In this document: positions 55,040 through 63,626 of the stretch, piece by piece
How the letters are laid out: every line of letters starts with the position of its first letter
Position numbering within the stretch: the stretch's first letter is position 1
Origin: Stramentimicrobium sp964433555
GTDB taxonomy: Bacteria > Atribacterota > Phoenicimicrobiia > Phoenicimicrobiales > Stramentimicrobiaceae
Length of the DNA: 64,000 nucleotides
Direction of reading: 5' to 3'
Assembly (NCBI GenBank): GCA_964433555.1
Contig: CAYSRG010000001.1
Location: forward strand, 124,001-188,000
The notes under the pieces: model-generated
What the model was told of the DNA's origin: nothing
The model's database searches: none
The model's input: the letters and a program-made list of their open reading frames with translations, nothing else
Position numbers and translations under genes: made by a program

Positions 55040-55915
55040 ATGAGTAATAATTTCTCTAAGTCCAGGGAAGAATTGAAAGAAGAATTAATAAAACTTAAAA
55101 GACATTCTTTGAAAAAGGTAGATGGGATTCCCATAATATCGGTTTCCCAGGTAAAGAGGATAGCCCAAAAATTTAACTTCACCCCCAGAGAGATAGAAAT
55201 AGCAGCTTTAAAGAAAGAAATCATACCAGCCCGATACCGAAGAAACTTTAATACTATAAACTTTGCCGAACAAATAACCTTACTTAGCTCAAAGGTAGCA
55301 GTAGTTGGCTGTGGCGGATTAGGAGGAAATATCATAGAATTGCTGGCAAGATTGGGAGTAGGAAATATTATCACAGTCGATGGAGACATATTCAAGGAAA
55401 GCAATCTTAATCGACAAATACTATGCACTGAAAAAAATATCATAAAAGAAAAAGCAATAAGCGCAGCATCAAGAATAAAATATATAAATTCCAGTATAGA
55501 TACCCAATACTATTCCCAATTTATTGATACCCAGAATATTAACAATATTATCCAGGATAGAGATGTGGTAATTGATGCTCTTGATAATATCCCTTCCCGA
55601 TTCATTCTGGAAAAAGCCTGTAAAAAACTAAAAATCCCATTTATCCATGGTGCCATTAACGGATTACAGGGGCAGGTCACCACTATCTTTCTAGAAGATA
55701 AAGGATTAACTGCCATCTATGGTCCAGAAGATAGGTACCATGAGAAGCCTGTCGCTAACCAGGTTAGTGTACTTTCGGTTACCCCTTCTCTAATTGCTTC
55801 ATTGCAGGTAACAGAGGTGCTGAAGATTTTATTGAAGAGAGGAAAGCCTTTAAGAAATAGGCTGCTCTTAATTAATCTGGAAGAGAACGATTTTAGTATA
55901 GTAGATATTTTATAA
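55040..55915 (+). CDS. ThiF/MoeB/HesA family E1-like adenylyltransferase
   Basis: 291 residues. E1-like enzymes adenylate the C-terminal Gly-Gly of small sulfur carriers (ThiS, MoaD). ATP site VAVVGCGGLGGNIIELLARLG at residues 87-107, NLNRQ at 122-126 and RDVVIDALDNIPSRF are conserved. An unusual 70-residue charged N-terminal part precedes it. The paired zinc-binding CxxC motifs usual in MoeB/ThiF are missing. No carrier-protein gene is adjacent. GGTGG lies 4 bp before the ATG. A molybdopterin or tungsten-cofactor role is plausible but not shown. Confidence 0.83.
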   Translation: MSNNFSKSREELKEELIKLKRHSLKKVDGIPIISVSQVKRIAQKFNFTPREIEIAALKKEIIPARYRRNFNTINFAEQITLLSSKVAVVGCGGLGGNIIELLARLGVGNIITVDGDIFKESNLNRQILCTEKNIIKEKAISAASRIKYINSSIDTQYYSQFIDTQNINNIIQDRDVVIDALDNIPSRFILEKACKKLKIPFIHGAINGLQGQVTTIFLEDKGLTAIYGPEDRYHEKPVANQVSVLSVTPSLIASLQVTEVLKILLKRGKPLRNRLLLINLEENDFSIVDIL

Positions 55916-56107
55916 CGTTTTTTCTGGAATAATTTTAGCAACATGATTTTTAGCTACTCATGTCTTTAAGTCATACCAAATAAACAAAATCACACCTTTA
56001 TAAGTATTAAAGTATTATAATAAATGATGCCCAAGTAGATTTAACCAAAAATAATAAACTGAAAACTTCATACTAAATATTAATAACTATCTACTAACGA
56101 CCAGTAA

Positions 56108-57841
56108 CTAGTTGCTATCAGCCAAAATATCCTCTATTTTACTAAAAATGACTGATCTAATCTTGGTAAGTTTTTCTTCTGTCTCAGCGCGATTCCTGCC
56201 TACAAAGGACATATATATTTTTATTTTTGGTTCAGTGCCAGAAGGTCGAATAGCATACCAGGAGCCATCACTAAAGAAACACTTCAATACATCAGACTGA
56301 GGGATATCTACAATCTCCTTTTTATGCTGTTCATAATCATATTGAAAGGATGATTGATAATCAATTTTACGTGATATCTTCATTCCCGAAATCTCGGGAA
56401 ATATCTCCCGAAATCCAGACATTATCTTTTCTATCTTCTGTTCTCCTTCCAATCCTTCCAGGAAGATTGATTCTAAATGATCCAGGAAATATCCATGTTG
56501 CTCATAAAGTTTCTGTAAAACATCCAGCAGGGTCAAGCCTTTTTTCTTATAAAAAGCGGCCATCTCCGCAATCAACATGGCACTTATTACCGCATCCTTA
56601 TCCCGTACGAAATTTCCCGTAACATAGCCAATACTCTCTTCATACCCGAATAAAAAAACACCACCTTTTTTCTCCAGTTCTTCTGCTTTATTACAGATAA
56701 ATTTAAATCCGGTCAGAGTATCATAAGTGGGAATATTGTAGTGCTCGGCAATCACTTTACCCATTTCCGAAGTAACAATAGTTTTTATCACAAAACCATT
56801 TTTGGGCAATTTCCCTCTTTCCTGGCGTCTTTTTAGAATATAATCTAACAGCAAGGCTCCAGTCTGATTGCCGTTTAAAAACACATAATTTCTTTTACTC
56901 TGAACTGCTACAGCAATACGGTCACAATCCGGATCAGTAGCAAGTAAAATCTCTGCTCCTACCTTTTTACCTAACTCTACTGCACGTTCAAATGCCTCGG
57001 GATTCTCTGGATTGGGTGATTCTACAGTAGAAAACTCAGTATCTGGCTGAGCCTGCTCTTCGTCCACAAAAACATTACAAAATCCCATCTCACTTAAAAT
57101 TGTTCTTATAGGAACATTCCCGGTGCCATGTAAGGGAGTGTATACTATCTTTATGTTTTTATCTATTTCCTCCGCCTTACTCAGTGACAATGTTTTAACC
57201 TTTCCATAGTAAACACGGTCAAATATTTCACCCAATATATTACACAATTTCCTTTCTTTTGCCTCTTTTAAGGAAATTAACTTCACTTCAGAATAGTCTC
57301 TAATTTTACCAATCTCGGCAATAATCTCATCAGCTACCTCCGGTAATATCTGGGCACCATTCTCGCCATACACTTTATAACCGTTATAATCAGGTGGATT
57401 ATGACTGGCAGTGACTACAATACCGGCAGCAGCACCAATCATCCTTACAGCAAAAGATAGTTCGGGAGTAGGGCGTATATCATCAAAGAGAAAGGTTTTG
57501 ATACCATTGGCTGTTAAAACCTGGGCTACCTGCTCGCAAAACTCCCGAGATTTCCGTCTGGGATCATAGGCAATAACTACTCCTCTTTCCTGAGCTTTTT
57601 TCACTTTCTTGATAAGATAATTAGCTAATCCCTGGGTGGATTGTCCTACGGTATAAATATTCATACGATTGGTACCAATGGCAATTTTACCTCGCATTCC
57701 TCCGGTACCAAATTCCAAATCCTTATAAAAACGGTCTATAACTTCATCTTTATTATGAGCAATAGAACGCAATTCATCTTTATCTTCCTTGCTAAGATAA
57801 GAGCTGTTCAACCATTGTTTATATTTTCCCCGGTAATCCAA
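56108..57841 (-). CDS. Phosphohexomutase (phosphoglucomutase/phosphomannomutase)
   Basis: 577 residues, the long PgcA-like form. The active-site phosphoserine loop TASHNPPDYNGYKVYGENG, metal-binding DPDCDRIAV and substrate loop GYEESIGYV are present, as is the C-terminal phosphate site RPSGTEPKIKIY. Interconverts hexose 1- and 6-phosphates. TTG 57841 has GGGAGGG 7 bp upstream. Last gene of the minus-strand group with GDP-mannose synthesis, so it may supply mannose-1-phosphate as well as glucose-1-phosphate. Confidence 0.92.
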   Translation of the reverse strand: MDYRGKYKQWLNSSYLSKEDKDELRSIAHNKDEVIDRFYKDLEFGTGGMRGKIAIGTNRMNIYTVGQSTQGLANYLIKKVKKAQERGVVIAYDPRRKSREFCEQVAQVLTANGIKTFLFDDIRPTPELSFAVRMIGAAAGIVVTASHNPPDYNGYKVYGENGAQILPEVADEIIAEIGKIRDYSEVKLISLKEAKERKLCNILGEIFDRVYYGKVKTLSLSKAEEIDKNIKIVYTPLHGTGNVPIRTILSEMGFCNVFVDEEQAQPDTEFSTVESPNPENPEAFERAVELGKKVGAEILLATDPDCDRIAVAVQSKRNYVFLNGNQTGALLLDYILKRRQERGKLPKNGFVIKTIVTSEMGKVIAEHYNIPTYDTLTGFKFICNKAEELEKKGGVFLFGYEESIGYVTGNFVRDKDAVISAMLIAEMAAFYKKKGLTLLDVLQKLYEQHGYFLDHLESIFLEGLEGEQKIEKIMSGFREIFPEISGMKISRKIDYQSSFQYDYEQHKKEIVDIPQSDVLKCFFSDGSWYAIRPSGTEPKIKIYMSFVGRNRAETEEKLTKIRSVIFSKIEDILADSN

Positions 57842-58005
57842 AATTAATCCCTCCCCTCTAAATTGAGTTTACTCTTTAATTCGCAATCTATGATATTTCA
57901 CTTAACTCTTTGCTGTGTAATTATGACTAATTTGCCTATAAAATCTGCTTTAGTACTTTTTATCCTATTACACCCTATTTCCTTAATCTTATCTGGTCTA
58001 TTATT

Positions 58006-59160
58006 TTATCTGATAAATTCACTTACTAAGTCTTCCAGGTAAAATCTGAACAACTTTCCAGTATCCAGTAAAATCTGGGGTTTTCGGAAAGCCTCCCGGA
58101 ATAATCTGGAATGGTGGTCATAATCAACCATCTTTTCAATGAAATCAGAATTTTTTCTGAATAAGGTGAATAGTTCTCTCCTCTGATCATCATCTAAATT
58201 TTCGTAAATCTTACGAGCCTTAATCCCAAATTTAATTTCCTGACCAAACTGTTTTTTCCATCGGCTATCATACTGTTCTAATTTACCTTCCCTGATACAG
58301 TCTGCCAGAATCTGAGCAGATTGCAAACCATAAGAAAGACCTCCCCCAGTTAAAGGCTTAATCTGACAGGCAGCATCACCAACCAGAGCAATCTGATTAT
58401 CACAGGTGGGAATAAATCCTAAGGGAATTTTTCCAGAGACTGTATCAATAATCTCCCCTTTAATCTCTTTTTCCCTGATAAAATCGTGCAGCATATCCTT
58501 ACCCTGATCCGATAATATTCCAATCCTCAAAATATTTGAATTTTCGGAAATCATCCAGATAAAAAATTGAACAGTTTCGTTAAAGAAGACCTGAATTACA
58601 TCTTTGGCCCTAATCGGGATATAATCATGCAATCTTATCTGGTATTGCATACCAAAATAATATTTTAATATGATATTGCTATTGTTATCTTTTTTACTAT
58701 AATTTTGTAAAAGGTATCTTCGAACCAAGGAATTAACTCCATCCGCTCCTATTACGATATCTGCTTCATACTCCTTTCCCTGTTCCGTTTCTACTAAATA
58801 AGTACCATTGTTTTGCTTAATAGTAGAAACGCGCTCTCCCAAATGAATCTCCAGGCCTTCACCTAAATATGAGTCAAACTTTTCCCTATTTAATATTACT
58901 GCTACGCCTTCTCTATTAATGGAAAACTCTTCTTCCCATGGTGTATTTATAGAAAATCCATTAATTCTACTGATAAGAGCATCATCAGAAATGAATGGCT
59001 GTACCAGGGTAAGCATATCTGAGGAGATAATACCGGCACAATGTACCGGTTTTCCCACTGAAATATGTTCTTCTAACAGAACCGAGCGATAGCCCATTCT
59101 CTTTAATAATTGAGCGGTATAACAACCTGCCGGTCCGGCACCAACTATCAATATCTTCAT
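58006..59160 (-). CDS. Geranylgeranyl-reductase-like flavoprotein
   Basis: 384 residues. FAD site ILIVGAGPAGCYTAQLL (GAGPAG at 7-12), acidic end LLEEH, HCAGIISSDML like archaeal GGR, and C-terminal IALVGDAACQIKPLTGGGLSYGLQSA. GGRs saturate double bonds in isoprenoid chains of archaeal lipids, dolichol phosphate, chlorophyll or quinone side chains. The mid-domain FFIWMISENSNILRIGI matches the substrate-binding strand. Its neighbour carries an archaeal/eukaryotic-type GPT signature, which suggests a polyprenyl-phosphate substrate. Confidence 0.82.
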   Translation of the reverse strand: MKILIVGAGPAGCYTAQLLKRMGYRSVLLEEHISVGKPVHCAGIISSDMLTLVQPFISDDALISRINGFSINTPWEEEFSINREGVAVILNREKFDSYLGEGLEIHLGERVSTIKQNNGTYLVETEQGKEYEADIVIGADGVNSLVRRYLLQNYSKKDNNSNIILKYYFGMQYQIRLHDYIPIRAKDVIQVFFNETVQFFIWMISENSNILRIGILSDQGKDMLHDFIREKEIKGEIIDTVSGKIPLGFIPTCDNQIALVGDAACQIKPLTGGGLSYGLQSAQILADCIREGKLEQYDSRWKKQFGQEIKFGIKARKIYENLDDDQRRELFTLFRKNSDFIEKMVDYDHHSRLFREAFRKPQILLDTGKLFRFYLEDLVSEFIR

Positions 59161-59242
59161 TAAAGATAAGCCCTTTCCATAAGCATCTCTAAAACTTCAA
59201 ACTGAAAAGCTATCCCCTTCCTATATGCTCCGTTATATTATT

Positions 59243-60226
59243 TTACAAATAAAGCAAAATAGCTATTACTCCAAATATCGCTTCTATGCCAATTAGCACC
59301 AGTACCAGGTGCGACTCTTTGATTCCTCCACTAATTTTCATAATTAATTGGGGTAGACTAACTATTCTTTCCTCAGGACAATATAACTTCCCTTCCTTAT
59401 AAATTCCCCACCATCCTTTGCTGGGAAATCCATGAGCTGCCTTAAAAATAAATTCTACCAAAAAAGGTATAATCAATATCGCTCCAGCGGTCTCAAAATC
59501 ACCCACAATAACACTCACTGCCAGCACTGTTCCCATACATAAGGTCCCCACATCACCTACCAGCACCTTTGCCGGGTACCAATTATAATATATTGTGGCA
59601 AGCAAAACTCCCAGACAGGTTAAGGAAATAGCTAAAGCAGTTACGCTCCCGGTAAGATAAGCAATAATGGAAACTGTTACCATACATACTATCCCCAAGC
59701 CTACTTCCAAGCCATTAAATCCAGCCAGCATATTAAAAGCATTGGTAGCACCGGTAATACCCAGAGGAATTAAAATTAAGGGATATAAAATGCCAAAATT
59801 GACTCTGCCCATAAATGGAATATGCATTATTGTATCGCTAAATTCAATAGCTACCAAAGGCAGGGCAGCAATAATGGGCATAAAAGCTTTTATAATCTGC
59901 CTCATGGAGATAAGGTCATCAAATATTCCAATCAATGCCACAATTAACACAGTAGAAAGGGTAGCTAATATGTTAATCAGATATATGCCAGACAATAATC
60001 TGAAAAATACCTTAAGAAATATGATTAATATTAGTCCACCGCAAAAACCGGCTACCATCACCAAGCCACCCATTTCCGGTATTTCTTCTTGCTTTTCACT
60101 GTTCATATTCTTACCGGTAATCCCCGCCTGTCTTAAGCGTGGGATAACCATGGGAAAACCTATAAAGGTAACCAAAAATGAAAATAAAGCCACTACTAAT
60201 AATAAAAACATCTTATCCACCAACAT
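59243..60226 (-). CDS. Alg7/AglH-like GlcNAc-1-phosphate transferase (GPT family)
   Basis: 327 residues (322 if ATG 60211, which has GGTGG just upstream, is used), about ten membrane spans. Transfers a sugar-1-phosphate to a polyprenyl or dolichyl phosphate. Metal-binding IGIFDD near residue 100, and the diagnostic TNAFNMLAGFNGLEVG at 161-176: bacterial MraY/WecA have a DGLDG form there, while eukaryotic Alg7 and archaeal AglH have N(M/I)LAG-NGLE. The VGDVGT block is at 223-228. Positioned after manC and before the GGR-like gene. Confidence 0.86.
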   Translation of the reverse strand: MLVDKMFLLLVVALFSFLVTFIGFPMVIPRLRQAGITGKNMNSEKQEEIPEMGGLVMVAGFCGGLILIIFLKVFFRLLSGIYLINILATLSTVLIVALIGIFDDLISMRQIIKAFMPIIAALPLVAIEFSDTIMHIPFMGRVNFGILYPLILIPLGITGATNAFNMLAGFNGLEVGLGIVCMVTVSIIAYLTGSVTALAISLTCLGVLLATIYYNWYPAKVLVGDVGTLCMGTVLAVSVIVGDFETAGAILIIPFLVEFIFKAAHGFPSKGWWGIYKEGKLYCPEERIVSLPQLIMKISGGIKESHLVLVLIGIEAIFGVIAILLYL

Positions 60227-60312
60227 ATTTACATTAATATTTCAGTCTTCTAAATCAAAAATAAATTTAATTTTCCTCATCCATCTTATCATTGTCGAGA
60301 TAATATCATACT

Positions 60313-61704
60313 TCACTTCCTGCCATATTCATCATCAAATCTGACAATATCATCCTCTTCCAGGTACTCCCCCATCTGCACCTCAATTATCTCTAAAACA
60401 GATTCCCCCACATTCTCCAATCTATGTTTCTGTTCTACTTTAATATCCACACTTTCACCAGCATTCATAATCCTTTCCTTATCGTCTAAAGTTACTTTAG
60501 CTATCCCTTTTACCACCATCCAATGTTCAGCTCTATGATGATGCAGCTGGTAACTGAGCTTCTTCCCTGGATTTACCTTTATCCTCTTTATTTTAAAGGC
60601 ACCAAGCTCTTCTGTTAACACCTCATAACTACCCCAGGGACGAAAATCCTGCACATGATATTCAGTGTGAATATCCTTCTTTTCCTTTAACAGGTCAACA
60701 ACTTCTTCTATCCTTTGGGATTGTCCTTTTTTACAAACTAAAAGAGCGTCTTTCACATCAATGATAATCAAATCATCAACTCCAACCATTACTCCTAACT
60801 TCCCAGCTTCGGAGTGAATAAGATTGTTTCTGGAATCCAGCAATAAATATTCCTCACTACCAACATTTCCTTTCTCATCCCGGTCAAAAACATTATAGAA
60901 AGTATCAAAACTATCCAGGTCATTCCAGCCAATATCTGTCGGAACCACTACCACCCTCTTGCTTTTTTCCATCATGCCATAATCAATGGAAATATTCTCC
61001 TTAATCTTATCAAAAGTCTCTTCCAGATTTTTACTCTCCTGGAAAGCCTTCCTAATTTCAGGAGTAAACTTTTCTGCTTCTTCAATAAATATTTCACTAT
61101 TAAACATAAAAATTCCACTATTCCAGAAATATCCTTTTTTAATATACTCTACCGCCCTTTGATAATCTGGTTTTTCCTTAAACTCTTTAACCACATAGCC
61201 ATATTCCCCTATTTTCTCTCCTGGTGAAATATATCCATAACCGGTATTTGGTAGAGCGGGCTTAATACCAAAAGTGATAAGCGAATCACTGGTTAAATAT
61301 TCCACGGATTTGATTAGTTCTATAAATTTTTCACTTCTTCTAATTAAATGATCAGAGGGGAATACCACAATAGATTCAGATATACTTCCTCCTCTTTTTA
61401 AAATCTCATCAACTCCGGCATAAATAGCTGGTAAGGTATTTTTAGCTTCCGGCTCTACTAATATATTTTCCTCGGGATAATTATATCCTAACTCTTCCAC
61501 TGCACCCATAACTAAAAATTTATAATTTTTATTCGTAACTACATAGATATCATCTAAACCAGCTAACAGTGCACTGCGATGAAATGTTTCCTGAAATAAA
61601 GAATATTTTCTCCCCTGAAACTTGATAAACTGCTTGGGAAAGCGGTCTTGGCTTAATGGCCAAAGCCTAGAGCCGGTACCACCCGCTAATATTATTATTT
61701 TCAT
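60313..61704 (-). CDS. manC: Mannose-1-phosphate guanylyltransferase / mannose-6-phosphate isomerase
   Basis: 463 residues from ATG 61704. The nucleotidyltransferase half has MKIIILAGGTGSRLWPLSQD, FPKQF and FPSDHLI; the C-terminal cupin half has FRPWGSYEVL, KIKRIKVNPGKKLSYQLHHH and HWMVVKG, the type II isomerase signature. Makes GDP-mannose from mannose-6-phosphate or mannose-1-phosphate. First gene of the group before gpt, ggr and the hexomutase. Confidence 0.95.
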   Translation of the reverse strand: MKIIILAGGTGSRLWPLSQDRFPKQFIKFQGRKYSLFQETFHRSALLAGLDDIYVVTNKNYKFLVMGAVEELGYNYPEENILVEPEAKNTLPAIYAGVDEILKRGGSISESIVVFPSDHLIRRSEKFIELIKSVEYLTSDSLITFGIKPALPNTGYGYISPGEKIGEYGYVVKEFKEKPDYQRAVEYIKKGYFWNSGIFMFNSEIFIEEAEKFTPEIRKAFQESKNLEETFDKIKENISIDYGMMEKSKRVVVVPTDIGWNDLDSFDTFYNVFDRDEKGNVGSEEYLLLDSRNNLIHSEAGKLGVMVGVDDLIIIDVKDALLVCKKGQSQRIEEVVDLLKEKKDIHTEYHVQDFRPWGSYEVLTEELGAFKIKRIKVNPGKKLSYQLHHHRAEHWMVVKGIAKVTLDDKERIMNAGESVDIKVEQKHRLENVGESVLEIIEVQMGEYLEEDDIVRFDDEYGRK

Positions 61705-62141
61705 CTCAACATCTTCCTGTAATATACTAAGTAAATACTGAATCCACATAGTGTGGTTTTTTTATTTTTTTTACATATCTTCTTATTTTTTTCTTCTTGT
61801 CTAAACTGTTAAAGTTTATTACCATCTATTATAAACTTTGGATTAATAATAGCAAGTTCACAAATCTTAATAATGATATATAAAAATCATTTTATCTAAA
61901 AATCTTGATATTAACTCTTGCATTATCTTGCATCCTGTATCTTTTTTATCTTTCACACAATACGATAAACTTTTCAATCATCGCGTGAAGTTTTCCCTGC
62001 CACTAAAAATGAGTAAAGTGGCTAAAGCAGTTCCATAAATTGTTGCTTACATCTTTTACTGGAAATTGGTACCTGAAAACTGAAAACAGTTTTATTCAGT
62101 ATAGGTCACTATTTTAATTAGCAGATTGTATATTATAAACT
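61705..62141. other. Intergenic region before manC
   Basis: AT-rich; no gene. The manC promoter probably lies here. A short CTGAAAACTGAAAACAG near 62072 resembles part of the dispersed repeats. Confidence 0.4.
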
Positions 62142-62536
62142 CTAAATTATCTCTGCAAAATCAACTAGATCCTTTAAATGCTTTTCAATAATTGATTGAA
62201 TAATTTTTATACTGAGTTTCTGATAATTATGAATGGTGATACTTCTAAAGCCAACCATAGCTTTTAGTCTTTCAGAAATATTATTATCAATTATCCCCTG
62301 GTCTTGTAATATACAAAGGCATCTCTGCTCTATTGAGGAATTCCCAACTCTTTTTCGGCTATACTATGCATCCCTAAGTCAATTACTGCCTTACATGCTC
62401 TTTGTATATTTAAGATAATTGAATCCTGCTTTGTAATAATATTTAAATTATTTGGGTTATCTGCATATTTCTCATATACCCTTTGTATACACTTTTTAAT
62501 AATATCAGACTTATTTAAAACAATATCATCAATCAT
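62142..62536 (-). pseudogene. HepT-like HEPN toxin, disrupted
   Basis: The first 68 residues (VYEKYADNPNN, KQDSIILNIQRACKAVIDLG, EKELGIPQ) match the HepT family. A TAG then stops the frame where Ser is expected, the next bases still read SRDAF, and one lost base shifts the frame in TATTACAAGAC; afterwards the third frame reads RLKAMVGFRSITIHNY and continues to TAG at 62142. The catalytic Arg and His of the RX4HXY motif remain, but the gene cannot give a full protein. HepT is an RNase toxin neutralised by MntA. Confidence 0.85.
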
Positions 62537-62556
62537 ACGGTACTACCCTTTTTCTA

Positions 62557-62933
62557 TCACTTATTAATGATTTCCAGTCTTCTCTCATTTAAAAAAACAT
62601 AATCTTGTAAAACTCTTAACTGAAAATGTATCTTTTCTTGGTTGTCTGAATTATAGATTAATTTACCATCTCTTAAAATCTCAGCTTTCAAGACAGTAAA
62701 AGCTCTTTTCAAATCTACAATATCAACTTTTCTCTTTAGATCATCAGCTAATTGCTGGAAAATCATGTAAAGCTGGTATTCGTCTATTTGCTTATCAGCT
62801 AATATAGCAATATCAATATCGCTATCGTTTCGGATTCTATTTGTAATTATAGAACCAAAAATGTATATTAATTTTGGGGATAAACTATTTATCAATATTT
62901 TTTTATTTTTTTCTCTATTTCATCCAAATTCAT
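62557..62933 (-). pseudogene. MntA-like nucleotidyltransferase antitoxin, N-terminal frameshift
   Basis: The frame from 62895 downward (112 residues) has the MNT-family site IYIFGSIITNRIRNDSDIDI (GSx10DxD). Upstream, ATG 62933 starts MNLDEIEKKIKK, which is the expected N-terminus but is out of frame by one base within a run of seven As (62898-62912 region). The intact part may still be translated from TTG 62895 as a shortened antitoxin. It lies 20 bp before the broken HepT gene. Confidence 0.8.
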
Positions 62934-63097
62934 ACTATTCATCAATATAACATTTATTTTTAAATTATATCATAAATATAATATCCCATCTTTGATAGAA
63001 AAAAGTCAATTAAATGCTATTAGTTGTCTTATATAAAGGACATATTATTTACATTAGAATACTGCTACCTGTCATCCAAAAACAATCCTTCATATAA

Positions 63098-63154
63098 ACA
63101 GCTGAAAACCCATAATCCTTATAGTTTACACTTAATTTATGGGTTTTTAGCTGT
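63098..63154. repeat. Hairpin at the end of the transposase remnant
   Basis: ACAGCTGAAAACCCATAA (63098-63115) pairs with TTATGGGTTTTTAGCTGT (63137-63154), 18-bp arms with one G-T pair. It overlaps the stop of the transposase remnant. Subterminal hairpins like this bound IS200/REP-type elements. Confidence 0.6.
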
Positions 63155-63542
63155 GGATTAATGGTTCTTCTGAAAATAATTCTAATGCCTTTTGATAGTC
63201 TTCTGAAAATATCTTCAGTGCAAATACAATATCGCATACCTGTAACTTTGTTGTATTTTCCTGATAACTACTCCAGGGATATTGTTTAATCCCTTTGATA
63301 ATCAATGCTTTGGTTGGATTTTGATTAATATATCGTAAAACTGTAAGAAAGTAACTATTTGTCTCTATGGCTTTACTTTTATAACGATCCTGAAACAGAT
63401 GCCCTTTTTTCTCTATTTGTTTTAATGGTCTCAAGAAATTTCCGATAGTCTGGTTCGTCTTCAAAATACGCTGTCTGTTTATTCCTCTTAGTACTACATG
63501 ATAGATCCCTGTATTACTTTTCTTTCTTGCTTTTCTTGGTAT
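63147..63542 (-). pseudogene. REP-associated/IS200-like tyrosine transposase remnant
   Basis: The N-terminus reads IPRKARKKSNTGIYHVVLRG and INRQRI from 63542, then shifts frame into EDEPDYRKFLETI. The middle of the Y1 transposase, including the catalytic HUH, is deleted. The frame then resumes with KKGHLFQDRYKSKAIETNSY and the typical RYINQNPTKA and YPWSSY. The element therefore cannot transpose itself. It lies between the broken toxin-antitoxin pair and the GT2 gene. Confidence 0.82.
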
Positions 63543-63592
63543 AGGATTACCCCCGTCCAGAATAGCAGATATTAAATCTCATATCAACAAAA

Positions 63593-63622
63593 AAGAACCG
63601 TCCCTCAATGTTACTCAATGTT
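63593..63622. repeat. REP-like sequence with a 10-bp tandem repeat
   Basis: AAGAACCGTCCC followed by TCAATGTTAC twice in tandem. AGAACCGTCCC is a frequent motif next to REP-associated transposases. Confidence 0.5.
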
Positions 63623-63626
63623 ACTC

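Noticed and set aside
63049..63237. 62-codon minus-strand frame beside the transposase remnant
   Set aside because: It overlaps the remnant and its hairpin in another frame; no protein-like features.
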